The notes beneath the pieces were generated by a model. It did not search any database. It was not told the DNA's origin and worked only from the letters and a program-made list of their open reading frames with translations. Source: Bacteroidota bacterium (lineage in GTDB: Bacteria; Bacteroidota; Bacteroidia; Flavobacteriales_F; PHOS-HE28). Taken from it: a stretch of DNA of 64,000 nucleotides. Positions within the stretch are counted from its first letter, which is position 1. Every line of letters begins with the position of its first letter. The position numbers and the translations under genes are program-made. The stretch is from positions 1 to 64,000 of the forward strand of contig JAFDZE010000046.1 of NCBI GenBank assembly GCA_018267155.1, written 5' to 3'. Shown one piece after another: positions 17,016 through 25,163 of the stretch.

Positions 17016-18470
17016 TCACTCCTTCACCACCGCGCTCGTCCAGCTGTTGCCCTGTCCGTCGGTACAGCGCAGCAGGTACGGCCCGGGTGGAAGTGCCACC
17101 AGGTCCATGATCGTCGTTCTTCGTTGCCCGGCAGAAGCGGACCGCACCACGCGGCCGGTCGCATCATACAGCCACGATGTGCTGCCCTCGACCGGTGCGT
17201 TCACGTACAACACGTCGCGCACGGGGTTGGGCCAGACCGTCAACCCGCCCATCACGGGCTCCGGGGTTGTTCCGGTATTCAGATCGCTGTCATGGTAGCG
17301 TTTGCACTGGTTGGGGAGCCCACCACCGGCGTTGTTGGGTAGCAGCAGGTACTCCCCAATGGGCATGCAGGCCATGCCGGCTTCATTCGGCGCGTCAATG
17401 ACGCCCAGCCACGGAGAGAACATCCCGGTATGGAACCAGATACGCCCGTCCGGCGCCAAGGCCAGTTGAAGATCCGGATCATAAAAGTTGCCCACAAAGG
17501 TTCCTGTGAAGACCACAGTATCCGAAGCCACGATGCTGATCTCCTCCAAAATCGACAGGTCGTACTGATGTATATCGTAATGGACGCTGCCCACATATGA
17601 CGTGGTTGATCCGTACAATTTGCTACCGTCCGGTGAAAACTCCAGACCATCGATGGTTATGCCTTCGGGTGGGGGGATGGTCGCAACATGAACGGCGATG
17701 CCTGTTGCCGGATCGAAAGCCAAGATCTCCACGAACGCATGTTCGAGGTCATAAGGCTCAATGGCGTTCGGCAGTGACGCGACCAATGCAAGTCTATCGC
17801 CAGCAGGGGAAACCACCAAAGAGCCCCAGCCGAGCGCTTGTTCTATACCGTCCACCGACATGGACAACGGCACACCGGTATGACTGATCACTGGCATGGT
17901 ATCTACGCCATTCGCGTCAAGCGAATAGGCAGCGATCGCATCCGTGCCCCACAATTGGGAAAGCACCCAATAGTCCTGCCCGTTGGCGTGCGCCACGGCC
18001 GTGAGTTTGCGAGCGGCCTCTCCGGTCAAAGGGCTCATCCCGCTGGTGAAGGATCCCGACCCGTTCTCCAATTCCGGATCCACGTACGCATATGACAGGA
18101 TGGACTGGAATGGTTCAGCACTATTGTGGAACATGACAATTCGATCCGGATCACCGGGTTTTGGCAGAAAAAGGAATCCCTGCGCCGAGGCCGCGTAGTC
18201 CATCTCCGGGGAGTTGCTCATCACCTCAAAGTCAGAATTATATACCGTTTGTCCAGCAGCATATATCAGTGCATTCCCCACAGCATCGCTTAAACTAGCA
18301 CATGGACCGCCGATCGATGTCTCCGGCTGCAAGAAGGACGGCACGGCTGCACCACCACTGGTAAAGGAAACACCGTTATCCTGACCAAATGCCCAATTGG
18401 AATTGCGCAATTGGGCGTGGAGACCTGCTTGAAGTCCCCCCAGAACCAAAAAAAGCGCAATACCGCGCAT
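17016..18470 (-). CDS. Secreted protein with T9SS type A sorting domain
   Basis: 484 residues. Signal peptide from MRGIALFLVLGG to about residue 20 (LHAQ). The body starts NSNWAFGQDNGVSFTSG, the opening of a family of Bacteroidota surface proteins whose repeats read like a propeller built on stored records (for example FSPDGSKLYGSTT). The last 80 residues (LTVWPNPVRDVLYV ... LPPGPYLLRCTDGQG) are a type A T9SS sorting domain. No catalytic motif. The start at 18470 is the only one that gives a signal peptide. The next gene on this strand ends 7 nt upstream of this ATG, so the two are an operon. Confidence 0.8.
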   Translation of the reverse strand: MRGIALFLVLGGLQAGLHAQLRNSNWAFGQDNGVSFTSGGAAVPSFLQPETSIGGPCASLSDAVGNALIYAAGQTVYNSDFEVMSNSPEMDYAASAQGFLFLPKPGDPDRIVMFHNSAEPFQSILSYAYVDPELENGSGSFTSGMSPLTGEAARKLTAVAHANGQDYWVLSQLWGTDAIAAYSLDANGVDTMPVISHTGVPLSMSVDGIEQALGWGSLVVSPAGDRLALVASLPNAIEPYDLEHAFVEILAFDPATGIAVHVATIPPPEGITIDGLEFSPDGSKLYGSTTSYVGSVHYDIHQYDLSILEEISIVASDTVVFTGTFVGNFYDPDLQLALAPDGRIWFHTGMFSPWLGVIDAPNEAGMACMPIGEYLLLPNNAGGGLPNQCKRYHDSDLNTGTTPEPVMGGLTVWPNPVRDVLYVNAPVEGSTSWLYDATGRVVRSASAGQRRTTIMDLVALPPGPYLLRCTDGQGNSWTSAVVKE

Positions 18471-18477
18471 GGTCCGG

Positions 18478-18879
18478 CTAATAAATACGCCACCCATTGG
18501 TCGGATCCTGATCGCCGTACATACCGATCGTCTCACCACAGCATTCACCCTCTGTTGTGCCCGCTGCGCAAGCCCATACCGCGATCGGGGTACCCGTGCA
18601 CCCAAGACCGCAGTACAGGTCCATCTGGTAGACATTCGGGTAAGGAGCAGGTACGCTGAATGGCGTATATCCTGGACCAGAAATATTAACGCACTGCGGG
18701 TAGTATGGTCCGGCGGTGGATGGACAAGAACCAGACTTTGACCAGACCAATACTGAAAGGTCGCACTCAAGTTCAGTCCCGATCTCAAGATCCAATGTCT
18801 GTGCGTTGGTGACCGTGACCGTGCACAGACTGCCCCAAAAGAGCAGTGTGCGCCATTGAAGGGAGTTCGTGGTTTTCAC
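18478..18879 (-). CDS. Small Cys-rich secreted protein of unknown function
   Basis: 133 residues. A signal peptide ends near residue 26 (VTNAQ). The mature part holds nine cysteines, with CGLGCTG, ACAAGTTEGECCGE and spaced single Cys, suggesting a disulfide-stabilised fold outside the cytoplasm. No homologous family is recognised. Codons are visibly richer in A and T than in neighbouring genes. It is 7 nt upstream of the T9SS-exported protein and probably co-transcribed with it. A TACCTTGC element lies upstream within the 146-nt gap to the next gene. Confidence 0.65.
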   Translation of the reverse strand: MKTTNSLQWRTLLFWGSLCTVTVTNAQTLDLEIGTELECDLSVLVWSKSGSCPSTAGPYYPQCVNISGPGYTPFSVPAPYPNVYQMDLYCGLGCTGTPIAVWACAAGTTEGECCGETIGMYGDQDPTNGWRIY

Positions 18880-19025
18880 GGCTGTTCGTGTTTCAGCGCA
18901 AGGTATAGTGTGTTTAGAGCGATCCGATCCACTTGTTGATAACTATCGCCTTCGAGGATCAGCCACCTACTTCTCACGATCAAGCCGCTCCTGTAGTCGC
19001 TACCCCGATGCCGGGATTGGCCGGT

Positions 19026-20954
19026 CTATCCCCCAAGATGTGTAAAGCCCCGCCAGATCAACCGCAGGTCCTGCCCCGCGCGGTAGTCCTTGGCGTAGGT
19101 AAGGTTCACTCGATGCACGGTGAGCGGCACGGGATCGAGGCCGTCGGCGCGCACGGGATCCAGGATGCCTGGACGGATCTTCGGCAACCGCACACCGGGT
19201 TCCAACTTCGGGAAGTAGCCCACCCAACTGGCTGCTCCGCGCAGCACGCGGAAGATGTTCTGCACGAACCCGGCTTTGTCGCGAACGAACCAAATGGACA
19301 GGGGCAGGAGCAGGAACAGGAGCAGGGAGACCGTTACATCCAGTATGCGCTTCCGCCGACGGGCGGCGCTACTGCTCACGGCGTGCTCTTCCATGATCAG
19401 CAGGTCCTGCACGCTCTCGATGCTGCTGGGGCCGATGATGAACTCGCGCGCGGGCTGGGCGATCTTGAACATCACGCCCGTGCGTTTCAATTGCTCCATC
19501 AATTCGATGATGCGCCCCCACTTCAGGTCCTTCGCGCAGAAGACCACCTCGTCGATGCCATGCTTGCGGATCTTTTTGCGGATGGCCTTCACCGCGTCCG
19601 GCGCGTTCGCCTCTGCGGCGCTCATCTGCTTCTGGCGACCCAGACCGAAGTGCGTTTGCCACAAGAGGGAAAGGGCATGCTTGTTCTCATCGGCGCTGCC
19701 GATGGAAAGGATACGCTTACGATCCAAGGTGCGAAGGGTGAACGGCTTCACCCGCAGCAAATGCAGCAGGATGCGCGAGGTGAGCCCCGCGGCCAGCGCG
19801 ATGCCGCACCAGATGGCGATCAGCGTCCATATCAGGCCATCCCAAGTGCTCCCGGAGCCGAAGGGCCAGGTGATGAGCACGAGCACCGCCCACATCGCCA
19901 GCGTGGCCTTGATCACGTTCATGAGCCTCACCGGCAGGTCATAGCAGCCCATGAGGCCGAAGAACGCGAGTGTCAGCGCGAACGGGACCAGCAGCGTGCC
20001 GGGGTCGGCCGATAGGTCGTTCACCTTGCCCATCAAAAGGGCCCAAGCCAGCGACCATGCACAACCGAAAAGGACATCCAGCACCGGCAGCAGCGCCCGG
20101 CGCAGGAAGCGCGTGACGATGGCCCCCGCAGCGCTCAAATAGATACTCCCGTTGATGAGCCCCGCGAACACGTCCGGCCGCTTGCGCGTGAAGTGCTTCT
20201 TGGCGAAGATGGCCATGGCGTTGTAGAACACGAAGACGTAGTTCACGCTGCTCTTCTTGGTGCTCTCGCCCTTGTAGTGGATGATGCGCGCCTCGGGCAG
20301 GTACCAATTCTCGTACCCGCCCATGGTGATCCGGTAGCTGAGGTCGATGTCCTCGCCGTACATGAAGAAGCTCTCGTCCAGCAGGCCCACCTCATCCAGC
20401 GTTCTCTTCCGCAGGAACATGCAGGCGCCGGAAAGGATCTCGATGGGCGCCGCCCCGTTCTCCGGCAGATGGCCCAAATGATACCTTCCGAACACCTTGC
20501 TGCGCGGGAACAGCCGCGTGAGGCCGATGATCTTGTAGAAGGCCACCGCCGGTGTGGGCAGGCCGCGCTTGCTCTCGGGCAGGAAGCGCCCCGCCCCGTC
20601 GATCATCTTCACCCCCAGCCCGCCGCATGCGGGACGCTTGTCCATGAAGGTGATCACCGTGCGGAAGACGTCCTCCCCCACCACCGTATCCGGGTTCAGC
20701 AGCAGCACATACTCGGCCGCGCTCTCGCGGATGGCCTGGTTGTTCGCCCGGCTGAAACCGACGTTCTCCCTGTTGGCGATGAGTTTTACCTGCGGGAACT
20801 TCTCGCGCACCATCTCCACGCTGCCGTCCGTGCTCTGGTTGTCCACCACGAACACGTCACCGTCCACGCCCTTCAACGCCTCGAAGACCGTGCGCAGGCA
20901 CTGCTCCAGGTAGGCCCGTACGTTGTAGTTGACGATGATGACGCTGAGTTTCAT
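19026..20954 (-). CDS. GT2 glycosyltransferase fused to a membrane and sugar-phosphotransferase-like region
   Basis: 642 residues. Residues 1 to about 240 are a GT2 (GT-A fold) domain: SVIIVNYN, a DNQSTDGS loop, LLNPDTVV as the DxD-type site, and FFMYGEDIDLSYR, as in rhamnosyltransferase-like enzymes. Next come four or five membrane segments, then a CoA_binding_3-like cytoplasmic part (KRILSIGSADENKHALSLLW ... GIDEVVFCAKDL) like that in polyprenyl glycosylphosphotransferases, then a last helix (ILDVTVSLLLFLLLPLS). The catalytic sugar-transferase motifs that should follow this helix are not recognisable, so that half looks degenerate. The start ATG 20954 begins the first strand. Confidence 0.85.
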   Translation of the reverse strand: MKLSVIIVNYNVRAYLEQCLRTVFEALKGVDGDVFVVDNQSTDGSVEMVREKFPQVKLIANRENVGFSRANNQAIRESAAEYVLLLNPDTVVGEDVFRTVITFMDKRPACGGLGVKMIDGAGRFLPESKRGLPTPAVAFYKIIGLTRLFPRSKVFGRYHLGHLPENGAAPIEILSGACMFLRKRTLDEVGLLDESFFMYGEDIDLSYRITMGGYENWYLPEARIIHYKGESTKKSSVNYVFVFYNAMAIFAKKHFTRKRPDVFAGLINGSIYLSAAGAIVTRFLRRALLPVLDVLFGCAWSLAWALLMGKVNDLSADPGTLLVPFALTLAFFGLMGCYDLPVRLMNVIKATLAMWAVLVLITWPFGSGSTWDGLIWTLIAIWCGIALAAGLTSRILLHLLRVKPFTLRTLDRKRILSIGSADENKHALSLLWQTHFGLGRQKQMSAAEANAPDAVKAIRKKIRKHGIDEVVFCAKDLKWGRIIELMEQLKRTGVMFKIAQPAREFIIGPSSIESVQDLLIMEEHAVSSSAARRRKRILDVTVSLLLFLLLPLSIWFVRDKAGFVQNIFRVLRGAASWVGYFPKLEPGVRLPKIRPGILDPVRADGLDPVPLTVHRVNLTYAKDYRAGQDLRLIWRGFTHLGG

Positions 20955-20973
20955 GGCCAGAGGTACTGGGTAA

Positions 20974-21068
20974 GCAGCAGGCAGCAGGCAGCGGGCAGCA
21001 GGTAGAACGCAGCGCATGGCCAACGGCTACTGCCAGCTACCTGCTGCCCGCTGCCTGCTGCCTGCTGC
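20974..21068. repeat. Perfect 32-bp inverted repeat built of GCAGCAGGC units
   Basis: Positions 20974-21005 pair without mismatch with 21037-21068, leaving a 31-nt loop. Each arm is itself a short tandem of GCAGCAG/GCAGCGG units. It fills the gap between the recR stop and the start of the glycosyltransferase (both minus strand), with 5 nt on the recR side and 19 nt on the other, so a transcript from recR into the next gene must form or melt this stem. Confidence 0.9.
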
Positions 21069-21072
21069 CTTT

Positions 21073-21690
21073 TCATCGCCTCACACCCTGCTCATACGGT
21101 TTCCTGTCCGCGATGCTCCGGCCCAGCGTCACCTCATCCACCTGCTCCAACTCGCCGCCTATGCTGATGCCCCGTGCGATCTGGCTCACTTCGACCCCTT
21201 GTTCCTTCAGCTTGCGGTGCAGGTAGAAACCCGTGGTGTCCCCTTCCAACGTGGCGCCCAGTGCGAGTACTACCTCAACGATGTCCCCTCGTCCGACACG
21301 CTCAAAGAGTTGCCGCGTGTTCAGGTCGTCCGGTCCCAGGCCATCCATGGGGCTGATCACTCCGCCCAGTACGTGGTACAGGCCTTTGAACTGTCGCGTG
21401 TTCTCGATGGCGATCACATCACGGATGTCCTCCACCACACACACGGTGGACCGGTCGCGTGCAGGATTCGCACAAATTCCACAGACCGGTTGATCGCTGA
21501 TGTTGCAGCACACCGTGCAGTAGCGCACTTCATCACGCAAGCGCCTGACCGCTTCACTGAACCGGGTCACCTCGTGCGGCTCACGCCTGAGCAGGTCCAA
21601 CGCCATGCGCATCGCCGTGCGGCGCCCGATGCCCGGCAAGGTGGCCAATTGGTCCACGGCGGTCTCCAGGAGTTGCGAACTGCTCGACAT
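21073..21690 (-). CDS. recR: Recombination protein RecR
   Basis: 205 residues, normal length. RecR with RecF/RecO loads RecA at gaps. N-terminal helix-hairpin-helix (LATLPGIGRRTAMRMALDLL), a four-Cys zinc finger (CTVCCNISDQPVCGIC region, residues about 58-73), then the Toprim domain with VCVVEDIRDVIAIE and VVLALGATLEGDTT, and the Walker-B-like end. The ATG at 21690 follows a CATCTTTG element by 5 nt. Confidence 0.97.
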   Translation of the reverse strand: MSSSSQLLETAVDQLATLPGIGRRTAMRMALDLLRREPHEVTRFSEAVRRLRDEVRYCTVCCNISDQPVCGICANPARDRSTVCVVEDIRDVIAIENTRQFKGLYHVLGGVISPMDGLGPDDLNTRQLFERVGRGDIVEVVLALGATLEGDTTGFYLHRKLKEQGVEVSQIARGISIGGELEQVDEVTLGRSIADRKPYEQGVRR

Positions 21691-21735
21691 GCGCGCAAAG
21701 ATGATCCGTACATGTCCTTATTTCGCCCACTCCAT

Positions 21736-21821
21736 CCACCTGCGCCGAGGCTTCGGCGGCCACCACCCACCTGCGCCGAGGCTTCGGCGTATACCACCCT
21801 CCTTCGCCAAAGGCTTCGGCG
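21736..21821. repeat. Three short direct repeats, GAGGCTTCGGCG type
   Basis: Two nearly identical units at 21736-21758 and 21767-21789 (core TGCGCCGAGGCTTCGGCG) and a diverged third at 21801-21821 (core GCCAAAGGCTTCGGCG); the second and third are followed by TATACCA. Each core is a near palindrome able to form a small hairpin. They fill the divergent promoter region between recR and the saccharopine-dehydrogenase-like gene. Confidence 0.8.
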
Positions 21822-21827
21822 TATACC

Positions 21828-23156
21828 ATGCGTTCCATCCTCATCCTCGGCGCCGGTCGTTCGGCCTCATCGCTCATCCAATACCTGATCGATCACGCCC
21901 GCGAGCAGCAATGGCGGGTCACCGTGGCCGACAAGGATGCGGACCATGCCCGGAAACTCACCGGTACCGCGAACGATGCGGCTGAAGGTATCGCCCTTGA
22001 TGCCACCGACGCCGATGCCCGCGCCATGCTGATCGCCAAGCACGACCTGGTGATCAGCATGCTGCCCGCCTTCATGCACATGGACGTGCTGAAGGATTGC
22101 CTACGACTGAGGAAACACGTGATCACCCCGAGCTATGTGCCCGATGCGCTCTGGGCCCTGGATGCTGAATTCAAGCAGGCCGGGCTGATCGTCCTGAACG
22201 AGATGGGCCTGGACCCCGGCATCGATCACATGAGTGCGATGCGCATCCTGGACCGGATCCGTGCGATGGGCGGGACGATGGAAGCTTTCGAGAGCTATTG
22301 CGGTGGGCTCGTTGCGCCGGAGAGCGACGACAACCTCTGGGGCTACAAGTTCAGCTGGAATCCGCGCAACGTGATCCTCGCGGGGGCCGGTGGTTCCGCG
22401 AAATACATCGAGAACGGGATCACGAAGTACATCCCGTACCACAAGCTGTTCCAACGAACCTCACGTATCGATGTGCCCGGCTTCGGCGCATTTGATGGCT
22501 ATGCCAACCGCGATTCGTTGAAGTACCGCTCCCACTACGGCATCGACGGCATCCCGACCATGAAGCGTGGCACCCTGCGCAAAGGCGGGTTCTGCACCGC
22601 ATGGGACTGTTTCGTGCAACTGGGCTGCACGGACGATGGCTTCATCATGGAACTGGGCACCGATGCCACATGGAACGACTACATCCATGCTTTCCTCCCG
22701 TCCGTAGCTGATCGTGATGCACGCGCGGGGCTGGCACATTACCTGGGCCTGGAGCCCGAGGGCACCGTCATGAAGATGCTGGATGAGTTGCGCATCTTCT
22801 CGAACGAGCGCATCGGCCGCACAGGGCTTTCACCTGCGGGCCTGCTGCAACACCTGCTGGAGCAGCGCTGGGTGCTCGGCCCCGAGGACAAGGACCTGGT
22901 GGTGATGTGGCACAGGTTCAGCTACTCACATGAAGGTACCTCTCACGAGATCCATGCCTCGCTCGTGGTGGTCGGGCAGGACCAGGTCCATACGGCCATG
23001 GCGCGCACCGTGGGGTTACCGATCGCCATGGCGTGCAAACTGGTGTTCAACAACGGCATCAATGACCGTGGCGTGCTGCTACCCCTGAAGCCCGGGATCT
23101 ACCTCCCGGTACTGGATGAATTGGAGCGGATCGGTGTGGTGTTCCACGAGCGCTAA
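21828..23156 (+). CDS. Saccharopine dehydrogenase family protein
   Basis: 442 residues. Rossmann start SILILGAGRSASSLIQYL with an acidic VADKDAD at the second strand end (NAD(P) binding), then AEFKQAGLIVLNEMGLDPGIDHMSAM, a strongly conserved block of saccharopine reductase/dehydrogenase C-terminal proteins, and ESYCGGLVAPESDDNLWGYKFSW. Family members act in lysine metabolism (saccharopine to or from alpha-aminoadipate semialdehyde). No partner lysine-ketoglutarate reductase domain is present here. It is divergent from recR and converges on trmN6 with 8 nt between stops. Confidence 0.9.
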   Translation: MRSILILGAGRSASSLIQYLIDHAREQQWRVTVADKDADHARKLTGTANDAAEGIALDATDADARAMLIAKHDLVISMLPAFMHMDVLKDCLRLRKHVITPSYVPDALWALDAEFKQAGLIVLNEMGLDPGIDHMSAMRILDRIRAMGGTMEAFESYCGGLVAPESDDNLWGYKFSWNPRNVILAGAGGSAKYIENGITKYIPYHKLFQRTSRIDVPGFGAFDGYANRDSLKYRSHYGIDGIPTMKRGTLRKGGFCTAWDCFVQLGCTDDGFIMELGTDATWNDYIHAFLPSVADRDARAGLAHYLGLEPEGTVMKMLDELRIFSNERIGRTGLSPAGLLQHLLEQRWVLGPEDKDLVVMWHRFSYSHEGTSHEIHASLVVVGQDQVHTAMARTVGLPIAMACKLVFNNGINDRGVLLPLKPGIYLPVLDELERIGVVFHER

Positions 23157-23164
23157 GCATCGGG

Positions 23165-23902
23165 TCAGAACTTCAACATCAGGTCGGCCAGGAGTGCGCG
23201 GTACTCGGGTGAATAGTCGAATGGCCCGCTCTTCTCGACGGTGATCTCCTCGCTCGTCGTGGCTTGCTCCCCGCGCTTCAGTTCCATGAGCACGCGTTTG
23301 GGCGGCCTGCTGGCCAGGTAGCGCACATCGCATCGTCTGCTTGGTGACAGGCCGACCTGACCAGCATCGCCGTCGAAATCGAGGACGCGGTTCCTCGGCA
23401 GGATCACATTCAGCCGACCGGCCGGTGCGAGCACACGATCCACCAGTTCGAGCAATTCATGGAACGCGAGGCCCGCGGCATGCTTCGCCAATTCCACACG
23501 TTCATCGAGCGATCCCATTTCGCCAGGATAGAACGGCGGATTGCAGATGATCACATCATAGGGTTCGCTCGCCTGCATGCGTCGCGCGTCCATGCGATGC
23601 ACGCGGATGCGATCGGCCCAGCGGCTCGCCGCCACGTTCTCCGTGGCCTGCTCGGCAGCGGCATCGTCGATCTCCACCGCATCGATCCGGGCGTATGCGT
23701 TGCGTTGAGCGGCGATCAGCGCAAGCAGCCCTGTCCCCGTTCCGATATCGAGGATCCTGGCCGCACCGGAATAATCGGCCCACGCGCCCAGCAGCACGCC
23801 ATCGGTTCCCACCTTCAAGGCGCAACGGTCCTGGCGGATGGTGAACTGCTTGAAGCGGAAGTGGGGATCCGGCATGGGACGCTGGCCGAAATGATCGGCC
23901 AT
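23165..23902 (-). CDS. trmN6: tRNA1(Val) (adenine(37)-N6)-methyltransferase
   Basis: 245 residues. SAM-dependent N6-adenine methyltransferase of the YfiC/TrmN6 family. The N-terminal FRFKQFTIRQDRCALKVGTDGVLLGAW is the family signature. Motif I is ILDIGTGTGLLAL, the acidic residue after strand 2 is in DAVEIDDAA, and the catalytic NPPF is in VIICNPPFYPGE. It modifies A37 of a tRNA in the cytoplasm. rimM starts upstream on the same strand, with 18 nt between the rimM stop and this ATG, so the two probably share a transcript. Confidence 0.93.
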   Translation of the reverse strand: MADHFGQRPMPDPHFRFKQFTIRQDRCALKVGTDGVLLGAWADYSGAARILDIGTGTGLLALIAAQRNAYARIDAVEIDDAAAEQATENVAASRWADRIRVHRMDARRMQASEPYDVIICNPPFYPGEMGSLDERVELAKHAAGLAFHELLELVDRVLAPAGRLNVILPRNRVLDFDGDAGQVGLSPSRRCDVRYLASRPPKRVLMELKRGEQATTSEEITVEKSGPFDYSPEYRALLADLMLKF

Positions 23903-23920
23903 GGACTCACTCGTACGTTC

Positions 23921-24448
23921 TCAAGGGGTGCGGTACAGATCGATCAACCCATCCGGTGTGCGGATCACGAGCGAGCGCTCCTCCATATCGAGGTCCACGA
24001 TCATCTCATCGGCCAATGGCACCATCACCTCCTGCTCTCCACGCAGGATCACCAGCACGGGATTCCTGTCGGTACCTTCGATCGCGGTCACCTCGCCGAG
24101 GTCCCCGTGCTTCTCGTCGCGCACCAGCAAGCCGATGAACTCATCCGGGTCCCAACTCTCGTCGCTGCCGTCGGCCATGTGGCCCGGCGGCGCATATATA
24201 TCCCTTCCAACGAGTATTGATGCGCTCTGCGGATCATGGAGGTCATCGAACTGGATGAGTGTATCGCGCCCCTTCTCATACAGCCTGGAGAAGAAGAAGG
24301 GAACGCGCTGGCCTTCGATATCCACGAACAGGGATCCGGCATGCGTGATGTCGTCCAACTCCACGTTCTCCAGATGGACGGTGAGCTCGCCCCGGTGCCC
24401 CCAGGGCCTTCCCAAACGTCCGAGATAACGCAGGCTGTCCGTGTCCAT
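23921..24448 (-). CDS. rimM: Ribosome maturation factor RimM
   Basis: 175 residues from the ATG at 24448. RimM helps assemble the 30S head by binding S19 and 16S rRNA. N-terminal barrel LGRLGRPWGHRGELTVH, then FFSRLYEKGRDTLIQFDD; the C-terminal PRC barrel carries LLVRDEKHGDLGEVTAI and VPLADEMIVDLDMEERSLVI. An in-frame TTG at 24472 would overlap the upstream stop as TTGA and adds eight residues, so the start is not fully settled. rimM usually neighbours rpsP; here rpsP is 3 kb away. Confidence 0.93.
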   Translation of the reverse strand: MDTDSLRYLGRLGRPWGHRGELTVHLENVELDDITHAGSLFVDIEGQRVPFFFSRLYEKGRDTLIQFDDLHDPQSASILVGRDIYAPPGHMADGSDESWDPDEFIGLLVRDEKHGDLGEVTAIEGTDRNPVLVILRGEQEVMVPLADEMIVDLDMEERSLVIRTPDGLIDLYRTP

Positions 24449-24468
24449 GGGATCGGTCCGTGAGGTCG

Positions 24469-25074
24469 TCAAACGAGGACGGGGGTCACCTTGCCACCCG
24501 GCGTACGGTGTCCGCCCGGCCAGAATGCGCCCGTGTTCAGCCGTGTATCACGCAGGAAGTCGCCGATGTCCGGGAATGCGTGTGTTCCCGCGGCGCGCAA
24601 GACCAGTTCGGCGGTGGCCTCGGCATCGTTGCCAGCGCGATGGTGCCTCAAGGCGATGCCGTGCAGATCGCACATGGGTTTGAGCCCGTACGACCGGTGC
24701 CCCGGCCATCTCCTGCGTGCCATGCTCACACTGCAGAAATAATTGAATGCCGGATGATCGAGGCGATGCGAGGCGAGCGTTCCCCTTAGCACCCCCATGT
24801 CGAACGCCGCATTGTGCGCCACCACCGTAGCGCCCTCGATCAGTGCCGATGCCTCCTCCCAGACCTCCTCCCATCCGGGGGCATCGGCCACGTCCCGGGC
24901 CGTGATGCCATGTACCGACACATTCCATGGGCTGAAATGCGGCCAGCAACGCGGCTTGATGAGCCAATTGCGCACCTCGCGCACCACGTCGCCCCGTACC
25001 ACGGCAATGCCCAACTCGCACGGGCTGTCGGGTTGCGAAGTGGCGGTCTCGAAGTCGAGGGCGAGGAAGTCCAT
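24469..25074 (-). CDS. Stand-alone DnaQ-like exonuclease
   Basis: 201 residues. ExoI is in FLALDFETA at the N-terminus, ExoII in VVAHNAAFDMGVL near residue 92, ExoIII in HHRAGNDAEATAEL; the DEDDh set is complete. HGITARDVADAPGWEEVW is a typical epsilon-family stretch. This is the second epsilon-like exonuclease in the window and lacks the extra C-terminal module of the first. It lies directly upstream of rimM on the same strand and diverges from the hexosaminidase. The ATG at 25074 starts the first strand. Confidence 0.88.
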   Translation of the reverse strand: MDFLALDFETATSQPDSPCELGIAVVRGDVVREVRNWLIKPRCWPHFSPWNVSVHGITARDVADAPGWEEVWEEASALIEGATVVAHNAAFDMGVLRGTLASHRLDHPAFNYFCSVSMARRRWPGHRSYGLKPMCDLHGIALRHHRAGNDAEATAELVLRAAGTHAFPDIGDFLRDTRLNTGAFWPGGHRTPGGKVTPVLV

Positions 25075-25163
25075 GACGGGGTACAAGGTAGCGCGGATAC
25101 GATCCGTGCAACAGGAGGAACCCACCATGCGATGGATCCCCGGACATCGCATCTTTGACGGGC

